From positions 1 to 37,820 of IMG/VR virus record IMGVR_UViG_3300022748_000028: a stretch of 37,820 nucleotides of DNA. The stretch is one strand, 5' to 3'. Shown here one piece after another: positions 8,133 through 13,907 of this stretch. The first letter of the stretch is position 1. Every line of letters starts with the position of its first letter. Under the pieces are notes generated by a model. It ran no database searches and was not told where the DNA came from. It saw only the letters and a list, made by a program, of their open reading frames with translations. The stretch comes from a virus. A program made the position numbers and the translations under genes.

Positions 8133-8468
8133 TCAAGCTCCCAATCCCATCGCCAACATGGCACAGCCAACAATGACTGCGCGTCGAATCATGCTGGCTG
8201 CCAGTGCAGCCGCAGCAATGGCACTCTCATAACTTTGGTATTTGTGCACATTTACCAGCCACATGAAAAAATCGGGTCTTGCATAGGGAAAGAGACTTCG
8301 ATCTAGCCAATAGCCCACCACTGCGGCAAGCGATACAAGACTGAGCTTGTAAAGGCTGACGGGTAATTGCTGGGGGGCCAAGAGCCCAACCAAAAAGAGC
8401 AGGGCGATCGTGATAATGAGCCAGCCACTCAGCCGGGGCAAACGTTGGAGTAGGGTGTGTTCAGTCAT
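8133..8468 (-). CDS. Putative holin, multi-span membrane protein
   Basis: An about 111-residue membrane protein, first gene of the leftward late block. Hydrophobic helices lie at about residues 16-34 (LSGWLIITIALLFLVGLL), 40-57 and 83-108, with GYWLDRSLFPYARPD between the second and third. Holins of Mu-like phages have this size, topology and position ahead of the endolysin, and time the collapse of the membrane. ATG at 8468 is preferred (8477 also possible), because the late-promoter motif then lies 33 nt upstream, as it does before the other late block. Confidence 0.7.
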   Translation of the reverse strand: MTEHTLLQRLPRLSGWLIITIALLFLVGLLAPQQLPVSLYKLSLVSLAAVVGYWLDRSLFPYARPDFFMWLVNVHKYQSYESAIAAAALAASMIRRAVIVGCAMLAMGLGA

Positions 8469-8501
8469 ACGCAGCATGGTGCCGCGCGCGCGCGATCTAA
8501 T

Positions 8502-8523
8502 CTAAATAAAGCGTTTTAAAAAA
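8502..8523 (-). promoter_or_regulatory. Candidate Mor-dependent late promoter for the leftward block
   Basis: On the minus strand the 22-nt stretch reads TTTTTTAAAACGC then TTTATTTAG. It matches the plus-strand stretch at 20449-20470 at 20 of 22 positions and lies 33 nt before the holin start, against 32 nt at the other site. An 8-bp inverted repeat (CGCGATCT at 8491-8498, AGATCGCG at 8523-8530) flanks it. A shared element ahead of the only two late blocks suggests the binding site of the phage late activator Mor. No -35 box is obvious. Confidence 0.6.
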
Positions 8524-8660
8524 GATCGCGTATGTAGAATGAGGCCACAATCCTTTTGCAGCGTCATTAAGTTGGCTCTCGCTCAAGGCAAAAAGGCCAT
8601 CGGAAGTGAACTGCACCCCAAAAGTTGGACACATGTCCAACGAAGTAAGGTGCAGTTTTT

Positions 8661-8783
8661 ATGTCCAAATATTCAAAGGAATTTAAGCTCAAGGTGAGGT
8701 ATTACAACCACGACAGGATCAAGGAAAAACTAAAGGGACTGAGTCCTGTGCAATACAGGATTCAGTCCCTTAAAGTAGCCTAG
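8661..8783 (+). pseudogene. Fused OrfA start / OrfB end remnant of an IS150-type transposase
   Basis: A 40-codon frame beginning at the OrfA start codon. Codons 1-12 (MSKYSKEFKLKV) match OrfA N-termini, and from about codon 13 the frame continues with the OrfB C-terminal tail (YYNHDRIKEKLKGLSPVQY, ending SLKVA). The junction is in frame. All catalytic parts (the DDE domain) and most of the helix-turn-helix are deleted, so it cannot be a transposase. Confidence 0.8.
8733..8771 (-). terminator. Long hairpin within the IS remnant, T-rich tail on the minus strand
   Basis: AAGGGACTGAGTCCTGT (8733-8749) and ACAGGATTCAGTCCCTT (8755-8771) pair over 17 bp with one mismatch around a 5-nt loop. Read on the minus strand, the stem is followed by TTTAGTTTTTCC. 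IS150-type elements often carry a hairpin at the end of orfB. Here it could replace the interrupted terminator for transcripts leaving the accessory genes to the right. Termination activity is inferred. Confidence 0.55.
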
Positions 8784-8841
8784 TTAAACCGTCCAACTAT
8801 TGGGGGTCAGTTCAAAGATGGCCTTTTTTTATAGGGATTTC

Positions 8842-9102
8842 TTATGGAACTTTTATAAAAATTGTCCTTTGAACGGTTCCGTCTTGAAATGTTTCATCAA
8901 ATGCCTGCCATTCATCGCAACCTCTAACGGCAACTTGAGTGCTCACATCGTCCACTTTAACTCCTGATTTAATCTTCCCCTGCATCCAATCAATAAAGTC
9001 ATCAATGACGACGCCATAATTCTTTATCCTATAGATTTTTTGGTTTGTTTTTATATTTTGAGGTGATGTGTCTTCTTCGTACTCGATTTCTTGATAAGGC
9101 AT
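8842..9102 (-). CDS. Small hypothetical protein of the accessory cassette
   Basis: An 86-residue acidic protein starting MPYQEIEYEEDTSP, with CAGGAG 8 nt before the start. It contains IDDFIDWMQGKIKSG, EWQAFDE and a C-terminal VQRTIFIKVP. No family is recognised. It follows the membrane protein at 9130 by 27 nt and precedes the interrupted terminator, so the two probably form one small leftward operon. Base composition is more AT-rich than the virion genes, which suggests separate acquisition (a moron). Confidence 0.65.
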   Translation of the reverse strand: MPYQEIEYEEDTSPQNIKTNQKIYRIKNYGVVIDDFIDWMQGKIKSGVKVDDVSTQVAVRGCDEWQAFDETFQDGTVQRTIFIKVP

Positions 9103-9129
9103 TTTTGTCTCCTGTTGTTGATGAGTTTT

Positions 9130-10086
9130 TTAATTTTGAGTCCCATGCGGAATAAGATCCCCACCGCATTTGATTGAAGGACATGGAAGTTTTGGGAAGT
9201 GCAGTAGCGCATCTCGAAGAGGCATAACTTGCCCATTAAATTTCATGCATTCTGTATCAACGGATGGGTGATCGCTATCACAACGAAATTGGCAGTTAGG
9301 TTTGATTTTTAAGTAGGCAGGGTTATTCAGACAATCTAAACGGTCATTTCGTATTTTTTGTCGATGAATGATGGCGCCAATCCTACTTACAATCCAAGCC
9401 GCAATCTGTGTCCTATTGCTGCGAAGTAAATCGTGCAATACACGCATCCTGATTTCTTCAAGTCCATCATGCAAATCCGCTGAATTGGCATTTTCTTCTA
9501 GCCATTCACACAAATCTTTTATGGTGCTTCTCTTGGGTGGCTTCCCACCAAAACGAATCACCAATGAATTCAATTCGTTTTTATTCGCACGACTCATCAG
9601 ATCAATTTTGGTCATCGCTTTGACTTCTGTGCGAACTGTATTAAGGCTGTTTTCGTCGTATTGATCAGCCTGTTTCTCCCATGCCCTGTGATGCCAATTC
9701 AGATGAGATAAAGAATCTCTTAGCATGCGACCAGTTTTTTGTGGGTCATTAACTGCATTAAGTATCGGTACTCGAAATGACTCTAGCAAAACATGATCAA
9801 GTGCTTTGTCGTCTTGGTCTACAAGATCATTCATTACTTGCCAGTACGCGTTCACTTTCTGTGATTCTTCAAAATTAGCTTGGTTGGGTGTTTGAGTTGA
9901 AGTTGAAATCAATCTTCGATGCGGTGAAGCGTTATACCTAGCAATTTCGTGTTCATCAATTAATGGTTTTTCCTTGAACTCATCTTGTTGGTATGAACGG
10001 GCTTTGCCTAAAAAAATAACAAGCCAAATTACAAACCCCAGAAGAAGCAAAACCACGATGAAAAACCAAAAGATGAATGTGACCAT
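9130..10086 (-). CDS. Membrane-anchored hypothetical protein, accessory (moron) gene
   Basis: A 318-residue protein with one N-terminal transmembrane helix (FIFWFFIVVLLLLGFVIWLV), then a basic stop-transfer and a large, probably cytoplasmic, helical part (residues about 35-260). The end has several cysteines (DRLDCL, NCQFRCDSD, TECMKF, LPCPSIKCGG), possibly a metal site. No family is recognised. It lies between the lysis block and the repressor, where Mu-like prophages often carry genes expressed in the lysogen, and is AT-rich relative to its neighbours. A role in superinfection exclusion or host alteration is a guess from position and topology. No clear ribosome binding site is seen. Confidence 0.6.
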   Translation of the reverse strand: MVTFIFWFFIVVLLLLGFVIWLVIFLGKARSYQQDEFKEKPLIDEHEIARYNASPHRRLISTSTQTPNQANFEESQKVNAYWQVMNDLVDQDDKALDHVLLESFRVPILNAVNDPQKTGRMLRDSLSHLNWHHRAWEKQADQYDENSLNTVRTEVKAMTKIDLMSRANKNELNSLVIRFGGKPPKRSTIKDLCEWLEENANSADLHDGLEEIRMRVLHDLLRSNRTQIAAWIVSRIGAIIHRQKIRNDRLDCLNNPAYLKIKPNCQFRCDSDHPSVDTECMKFNGQVMPLRDALLHFPKLPCPSIKCGGDLIPHGTQN

Positions 10087-10114
10087 ATGTGTATTTCATT
10101 TTGATTGGTGATTG

Positions 10115-10240
10115 CTATTCTGAGCTGAGATTAGCTGAGCCTTCAATGAAGTGTTTTGCATCGTCATCACACACCCGATAGTCATCCAGCAGGGCGAGCT
10201 CTTGTGGTGGCAGTGATCGCTCTGTGCGTTGTCCCGTCAT
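10115..10240 (-). pseudogene. Relic of a second, diverged repressor C-terminus
   Basis: The minus-strand frame here reads TGQRTERSLPPQELALLDDY then RVCDDDAKHFIEGSANL. This aligns with the end of the intact repressor just upstream (TGQR, then LPPRERALIDNYRACDDD and IEGAARL). There is no helix-turn-helix part and no ribosome binding site. It is a leftover 3' end of a paralogous repressor gene, probably from recombination that brought in the adjacent accessory genes. It lies between the repressor and the 318-aa gene. Confidence 0.75.
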
Positions 10241-10301
10241 TTTGCATGAGGTTGCTCCCTGATGACCAGAGGCTGACAATTTTGATTAGTTTTCTTTGAG
10301 G

Positions 10302-10634
10302 TCAGGCCGCTTTGGATTGCGAGCCGAGACGAGCTGCGCCCTCAATGACGCGTTTTCCATCGTCATCGCAGGCCCGGTAGTTATCGATTAACGCTCGCTC
10401 GCGTGGAGGCAAGGCCTGAGCCTCATCCACTGGCGCACTTCGTTGACCCGTCAGTATGTAAAGAACATCTGCACCAACGGCAGAAATGGCTGTTAAGTAG
10501 TCCATATCAGGCTTCCTTGTGCCTGATTCGTACATGTGCTGAGCCTGCTTGCGCACTCCACCTATTTCGCCCAATTCGGCTTGTGTCATGCCCAGACGCT
10601 CGCGCTCCTCACGCAATCGGTCGTGATTACCCAT
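10302..10634 (-). CDS. XRE-family phage repressor (c-like)
   Basis: A 110-residue protein with an N-terminal helix-turn-helix of the XRE type (residues about 5-60: REERERLGMTQAELGEIGGV, then YESGTRKPDMDYL) and a short C-terminal helix region (LPPRERALIDNYRACDDDGK). There is no LexA-like protease domain. It is transcribed away from the early genes, and palindromic operator candidates lie directly in front of it, so it is the probable lysogeny repressor controlling both promoters. The start overlaps no good ribosome binding site; the transcript may be leader-poor. Confidence 0.85.
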   Translation of the reverse strand: MGNHDRLREERERLGMTQAELGEIGGVRKQAQHMYESGTRKPDMDYLTAISAVGADVLYILTGQRSAPVDEAQALPPRERALIDNYRACDDDGKRVIEGAARLGSQSKAA

Positions 10635-10638
10635 TTGA

Positions 10639-10683
10639 ATTACTCAAGTAATGCTTGCAGATACGCAAATGCGTATTCATAAT
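10639..10683 (+). promoter_or_regulatory. Early promoter with two palindromic operators
   Basis: Two perfect inverted repeats lie side by side: ATTACT-CA-AGTAAT (10639-10652) and ATACGCA-AA-TGCGTAT (10661-10676), centres 23 bp apart. A sigma70-like promoter points right: TTGCAG (10655-10660), a 17-bp gap, CATAAT (10678-10683). The second palindrome fills the gap, so a bound repressor would block polymerase directly. The first lies 4 bp before the repressor start codon and could mediate self-repression. Confidence 0.7.
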
Positions 10684-10734
10684 CACACCTACCAAATCCA
10701 AACCAAACCTAAACACACCACCTAAGGCAAAAAA

Positions 10735-11136
10735 ATGAACCAAGACAAATCCCTTGCAGTTACCGCCCTTGAGACCCTCGCTCTTGAAACCCTCAACGAG
10801 GCGATCAAGGACGGAGCTGAGTTTCCTGATGCATGTCACCAGGTAGCCAACCAGTACTGCGTAGATCAAAAGCAACTGGAAGAAGCCTACGACGCGCAGT
10901 TTCATGCGATAGCTGAACAAGCCTGCCCTACTGCTCAAGAGACAAAGTCAAACGGCACACAGGTTTTGCCCCTTTTGCGTAATCAAAGTGGCGAGCTATG
11001 CATACGAACTGGTGTTCAACCATGTCAGGCGCAAAGCGAAGACGCACCGTGTCCCCAATGCAAAAACCTCCCACGGGGACATCAAAGTGGACAACCCCCT
11101 CGTAGCCACGAACTAGCACCTCAGCCGTTGGGCTGA
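10735..11136 (+). CDS. First early gene: small helical protein with an antisense-overlapped tail
   Basis: The first plus-strand gene after the early promoter, with AAGG upstream. Residues 1-64 (MNQDKSLAVTALETLALETL and on to EEAYDAQFHAIAEQ) look like a real helical protein. From about codon 65 the frame runs antisense to the gene at 10928-11158 and becomes Gln/Pro-rich, typical of non-coding frames. The 133-residue length may thus reflect insertion of the minus-strand gene into its 3' end. Position suggests a Ner/Cro-like regulator, but no helix-turn-helix is evident. Confidence 0.5.
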   Translation: MNQDKSLAVTALETLALETLNEAIKDGAEFPDACHQVANQYCVDQKQLEEAYDAQFHAIAEQACPTAQETKSNGTQVLPLLRNQSGELCIRTGVQPCQAQSEDAPCPQCKNLPRGHQSGQPPRSHELAPQPLG

Positions 11137-11158
11137 ATACGACTTCATATTGTTCCAT
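10928..11158 (-). CDS. Small antisense-oriented hypothetical protein
   Basis: A 76-residue beta-rich protein beginning MEQYEVVFSPTAEVLVRGYE, with a perfect AGGAGG 6 nt upstream, which fixes the start at 11158. It contains VPVGGFCIGDTVRLRF, resembling a small barrel-like fold, and CIARHFDYAKG. It points against the surrounding early genes and overlaps the tail of the first early gene by over 200 nt. Function is unknown. Opposing transcription could make it expressed in the lysogen or act against the early transcript. Confidence 0.65.
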   Translation of the reverse strand: MEQYEVVFSPTAEVLVRGYEGVVHFDVPVGGFCIGDTVRLRFAPDMVEHQFVCIARHFDYAKGAKPVCRLTLSLEQ

Positions 11159-11212
11159 TTCAAGCCTCCTATTAGCTTTTATTTGCTCACACCAAACAAC
11201 ACTGATTTTCCC

Positions 11213-11482
11213 ATGAAAAAACTTCGTACTCATATTGAGGCACGTGCTTGGCTGGATTACCAAGGCATCTCGATCAGCCAGTGGGCCCGAGAGAACAAGG
11301 TTCATCACAGCTTGGTGCGGGAAATCTTGGCGGGGCGCAAAAAGTGCTCTCGCGGCATAAGCCACAACATTGCCATCTTGCTTGGCATGAAGGCAGGCGT
11401 TCTGACCACGCGCCCCGGTCGCATCAGTCCAAGTCGACGCGGTCGCAAAACCAACTCGGCTCATGTAGGAGCAATGGCATGA
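11213..11482 (+). CDS. BcepMu gp16 family helix-turn-helix protein
   Basis: An 89-residue protein starting MKKLRTHIEARAWLDYQGIS, then SQWARENKVHHSLVREILAG and SRGISHNIAILLGMK. This layout (helix-turn-helix followed by a basic Gly-rich segment) matches the phage-associated BcepMu gp16 family found in early regions of transposable phages. It probably binds DNA; its role is not established. It overlaps the next start by 4 nt. The start at 11213 is chosen over 11150 because the extra residues lie in intergenic sequence. Confidence 0.8.
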   Translation: MKKLRTHIEARAWLDYQGISISQWARENKVHHSLVREILAGRKKCSRGISHNIAILLGMKAGVLTTRPGRISPSRRGRKTNSAHVGAMA

Positions 11483-11967
11483 ATAAGACATCTTGCTTGT
11501 CCAAATGTGATGTTGATGAGACAGGTCTTTGTACCGATCAAAACGTGCTTGCTGAGCTAGATCGAATGATTGAGGTATCACGTAGAAAAAATGGCAAGCT
11601 GCTGCTTACTTGCCAGCAGGCGTACCAAATTCTTTGCGCTTCAACAAAATGTCATAGAGCACCTTGCGAGGTCGCAAAAGCTCAAGCGTCTGATCAAAGT
11701 CAGGATGCTGACCATCCAATTTTTCAATCTGGTCAAACTGGCGAGACGCCTCTCCCCACGTTTTTGCCAGAGTGCGCGAAATGCCCTCATCTGCTTTCCA
11801 TATATGGGGCAACACCTCGGCCAGAGCCAACAACAAGCCATTGCAAAAGTCATCCAACTCATCTAGTTCACGCTGAATTGGCTCAAGGCGTTTTTGCAAC
11901 GCGGACTCAACGCGCTCGTCAATTGTGGCGAGCATTTGCCAAATTTCTTCGGGGGTTTGGTTCATGA
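11479..11967 (+). CDS. Possible small early protein whose 3' part is antisense to the next gene
   Basis: It begins in a 4-nt overlap with the gp16-like gene. Codons 1-43 (MNKTSCLSKCDVDETGLCTD, then ELDRMIEVSRRKNGKLLLTC) look plausible, with a cysteine cluster. After that the frame is antisense to the minus-strand gene at 11606-11965 and resembles shadow sequence. Either a short protein lost its own stop, or the whole frame is fortuitous. The same arrangement occurs at 10735-11158. Confidence 0.35.
   Translation: MNKTSCLSKCDVDETGLCTDQNVLAELDRMIEVSRRKNGKLLLTCQQAYQILCASTKCHRAPCEVAKAQASDQSQDADHPIFQSGQTGETPLPTFLPECAKCPHLLSIYGATPRPEPTTSHCKSHPTHLVHAELAQGVFATRTQRARQLWRAFAKFLRGFGS
11606..11965 (-). 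CDS. Antisense-oriented coiled-coil hypothetical protein
   Basis: A 119-residue helical protein beginning MNQTPEEIWQMLATIDERVE, with GGAGAAG upstream, followed by a coiled coil (KRLEPIQRELDELDDF) and further helices ending LKRKEFGTPAGK. The start at 11965 is set by the ribosome binding site; the longer open frame to 12574 is a shadow of the genes on the other strand. No family is recognised. It runs against the early transcript, as does the gene at 10928. Confidence 0.65.
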   Translation of the reverse strand: MNQTPEEIWQMLATIDERVESALQKRLEPIQRELDELDDFCNGLLLALAEVLPHIWKADEGISRTLAKTWGEASRQFDQIEKLDGQHPDFDQTLELLRPRKVLYDILLKRKEFGTPAGK

Positions 11968-12088
11968 CTTTTCTTCTCCAAGATTTGTTGCAGTTGCCAC
12001 TACTTTGCCAGATGCGCAGCAACTTTTCTATGCGCACAAACGGTATTTGTTTGGAATCGCAAATCACGATGGCCGGGAGGCCTTTCCA

Positions 12089-12565
12089 ATGAGCCGCCGC
12101 AATTGGAAACGGGTGCGCCCCAACAGCTTGACCGAAGCGCTGCGTCTGTGCAAAGAGTTCGCGCAGGCCAAGGCCAATATGTCGATTGAGCGCATTGCGG
12201 ATCGCATGGGCGTGACGCACGACAGCCTCTACAAGTGGCTGGCTACAGGTCGACTGCCAGCCATCTTGATTCCAACGTATGAGCATGCATGCGGCTGTCA
12301 CTTTGTGAGCGAGTGGCTGGCTGCAAGCGCAGGCCGATTGGTCATTGATATGCCCAAGGGCCGAACCGTGAGCCAGTCCGAGCTGGTGGAGCTCAACAGT
12401 GGATTTGCAGCAGCCCTGCAATTGCTCACCAACTTTTATGCCAGCGAAGGCAAGGCCGACCCGATTGAAACGCTGGATGCGTTGACCACTCATTTGCAGC
12501 AGGTGGCATGGCACCACGCCAATGTTCATGTGCATGCAACGCCTGAATTGGAGTTTGACGCATGA
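12089..12565 (+). CDS. Helix-turn-helix regulator, possibly CII-like
   Basis: A 158-residue protein starting MSRRNWKRVRPNSL, with GGGAGG 8 nt upstream. Residues about 28-50 (MSIERIADRMGVTHDSLYKW) form a clear helix-turn-helix. The following ATGRLPAILIPTYEHACGCH, then SEWLAASAGRLVIDMPKG, matches small regulators common in Mu-like phages and recalls the phage CII/CP76 layout. It probably binds DNA in early control. The gene overlaps the next by 4 nt. Confidence 0.7.
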   Translation: MSRRNWKRVRPNSLTEALRLCKEFAQAKANMSIERIADRMGVTHDSLYKWLATGRLPAILIPTYEHACGCHFVSEWLAASAGRLVIDMPKGRTVSQSELVELNSGFAAALQLLTNFYASEGKADPIETLDALTTHLQQVAWHHANVHVHATPELEFDA

Positions 12566-12879
12566 CCAATACAAAGACCGATTACACGAACTCAGCGCAG
12601 CAACGCTTGATCAAGGTGATCTTGGCATTGTTTGGTGATGTGGTGCATGGCCTCTCACCTGGTGCGATTGCCAAAAGTGTCGGATGTAGCTCACCCATGG
12701 TGACGCGCGATCTGGACAACTTGGCCAGTGCAGGCATCGCCCAGCGTGATGAGGCCACGGGCCTGTGGCGCTTGACGCCACGACTGCCCCAGCAAGCCAT
12801 CAAGGTGTGGACCGCAATTGATCGCGCTGAGCAGCGCCTTGCAGAGTCACGCCAGAGATTTTCCCGTAACCCAGATTAA
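12562..12879 (+). CDS. Winged-helix (IclR-like HTH) early regulator
   Basis: A 105-residue protein with an N-terminal winged helix: QRLIKVILALFGDVVHG, then GAIAKSVGCSSPMVTRDLDN and the wing IAQRDEATGLWRLTPRL. Similar IclR-type HTH proteins occur just before the transposase of Mu-like phages. The ligand-binding part of IclR is absent, so it is a plain DNA-binding protein. Start codon overlaps the previous gene (ATGA). Confidence 0.7.
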   Translation: MTNTKTDYTNSAQQRLIKVILALFGDVVHGLSPGAIAKSVGCSSPMVTRDLDNLASAGIAQRDEATGLWRLTPRLPQQAIKVWTAIDRAEQRLAESRQRFSRNPD

Positions 12880-12899
12880 CCAACCCAAGGAGTTTTGAA

Positions 12900-13877
12900 A
12901 TGAGTAAGGCAGGAAGAAAACCAAACCAAACGACCGCTGTGGATCTTGTGGATCCATCGCTTGATCAGGATCGTATTGGTGATGCCATGGAGGCCATGCG
13001 TGCAAATGGTGCAACTGAACAACAAGTGCATGAGGCTGGTATTTTTGATCTTGGGCGTCAGGTTGGAGCGATCCAAATGGCGCGCATGCAACGTGATTTT
13101 TGCGCCGTGGCGCAAATCCGATTATTCGAAGAGGCGAAAAAGTCTAATAAATTCAAAGAGTTATCGATTCAGACACCAGATGGAAAGTGCGCCACGGCGC
13201 AAAATTTCGAAGATTTCTGCAAGCTGGTGTTTGGAACTGGATACAGGGCAATGGCCGAAGAATCTCAGAACCTTGAGATGCTTGGGCAAGCATCCTTTGA
13301 ATCGGCCAAACGAATTGGCCTGAATCGCCGCGAGATTCGGATGATCCGCGCACTGCCCCAAGAGCAGCGCGCAATTGTTGACGACGCCCTCAAGTCAGAA
13401 AGCCGAGCCGAAGTGGTCGCGGCCATTGAGGACTTGGCATCGCAGCTCTCCAAAGCGCAAAGCGACACAGAAGAGGCTCTGGCCGAGCTTGAAGCGGAAC
13501 GTGAGCTCTCGGGCAAGAAGACGCAAAAAATCGAACAGCTCAAGCGCGACAAGGTCCGCATCAATAAATTGCCACCTGAAGATGCGTTGATTGAATTGCG
13601 CAAAGAGGCAACCGCCATTGCCCTCGACTCAGAAGCCTCCATTCTTGGTGGGCTGCGCCAAGCCTTCATTGTCTTGAGCGAACACGAGGGTGAAGACAAC
13701 ACCATTTTCATGGCGGGTCTTGCTGGTCAGGTCCAGCGCAGGCTCAATGAGTTGCGCGAAGAGTTCGAACTGCCTGACTTGAGCAATGCGGACGATGTGG
13801 AGCTTGCGAAACAGGTAGCGCAATGGGCCACTGGCGAAGTCAAGAGCGCCAAGGGTGGCAAAGGGTCCAAAGGCTAA
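12900..13877 (+). CDS. Phage early protein with long coiled coil (conserved in BcepMu-like phages)
   Basis: A 325-residue soluble protein. The N-terminal half includes FDLGRQVGAIQMARMQRDFC and FEDFCKLVFGTGYRAM; then RREIRMIRALPQEQRAIVDD; then a strong coiled coil (about residues 175-225, SQLSKAQSDTEEALAELEAE and on). The C-terminal tail is Lys/Gly-rich (SAKGGKGSKG). It resembles hypothetical proteins directly upstream of the transposase in BcepMu-like phages; function is unknown, perhaps an accessory to transposition. AAGGAG lies 8 nt before the start. Confidence 0.7.
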   Translation: MSKAGRKPNQTTAVDLVDPSLDQDRIGDAMEAMRANGATEQQVHEAGIFDLGRQVGAIQMARMQRDFCAVAQIRLFEEAKKSNKFKELSIQTPDGKCATAQNFEDFCKLVFGTGYRAMAEESQNLEMLGQASFESAKRIGLNRREIRMIRALPQEQRAIVDDALKSESRAEVVAAIEDLASQLSKAQSDTEEALAELEAERELSGKKTQKIEQLKRDKVRINKLPPEDALIELRKEATAIALDSEASILGGLRQAFIVLSEHEGEDNTIFMAGLAGQVQRRLNELREEFELPDLSNADDVELAKQVAQWATGEVKSAKGGKGSKG

Positions 13878-13907
13878 AGCGTACTGGCCTGATTACATAG
13901 ACCCACT

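Larger units (their letters stand above)
8607..8814 (+). mobile_element. Internally deleted IS3-family (IS150-group) element, 208 bp
   Basis: The ends are inverted repeats: TGAACTGCACCCCAAAAGTT on the left and, reading inward from the right, TGAACTGACCCCCAATAGTT, both then continuing GGAC. A 3-bp duplication (AAG) flanks the element. Inside are only the first codons of OrfA (MSKYSKEFKLKV) fused to the last codons of the transposase OrfB (YYNHDRIKEKLKGLSP and on). Both ends look intact, so the element could still be moved by a related full transposase in the cell, like a MITE. The IS150-group call rests on these two peptides and the end sequence. Confidence 0.85.
8595..8830. terminator. Rho-independent terminator interrupted in its loop by an IS remnant
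   Basis: GGCCATC (8595-8601) followed by GGAAG, and AAGATGGCC (8815-8823) followed by seven T (8824-8830), are the two halves of a terminator. Removing the inserted element and one 3-bp copy of AAG restores a 7-bp GC-rich stem with a GGAA loop, flanked by A and T runs, so it would work on both strands. It lies 12 bp after the stop of the gene at 8842 and would end that leftward transcript before the late block. The stem arms are now about 210 bp apart, so it is probably impaired. Confidence 0.75.

Noticed and set aside
11966-12574. Long minus-strand extension of the gene at 11606
   Set aside because: It is antisense to the HTH gene at 12089; the strong ribosome binding site fixes the start at 11965.
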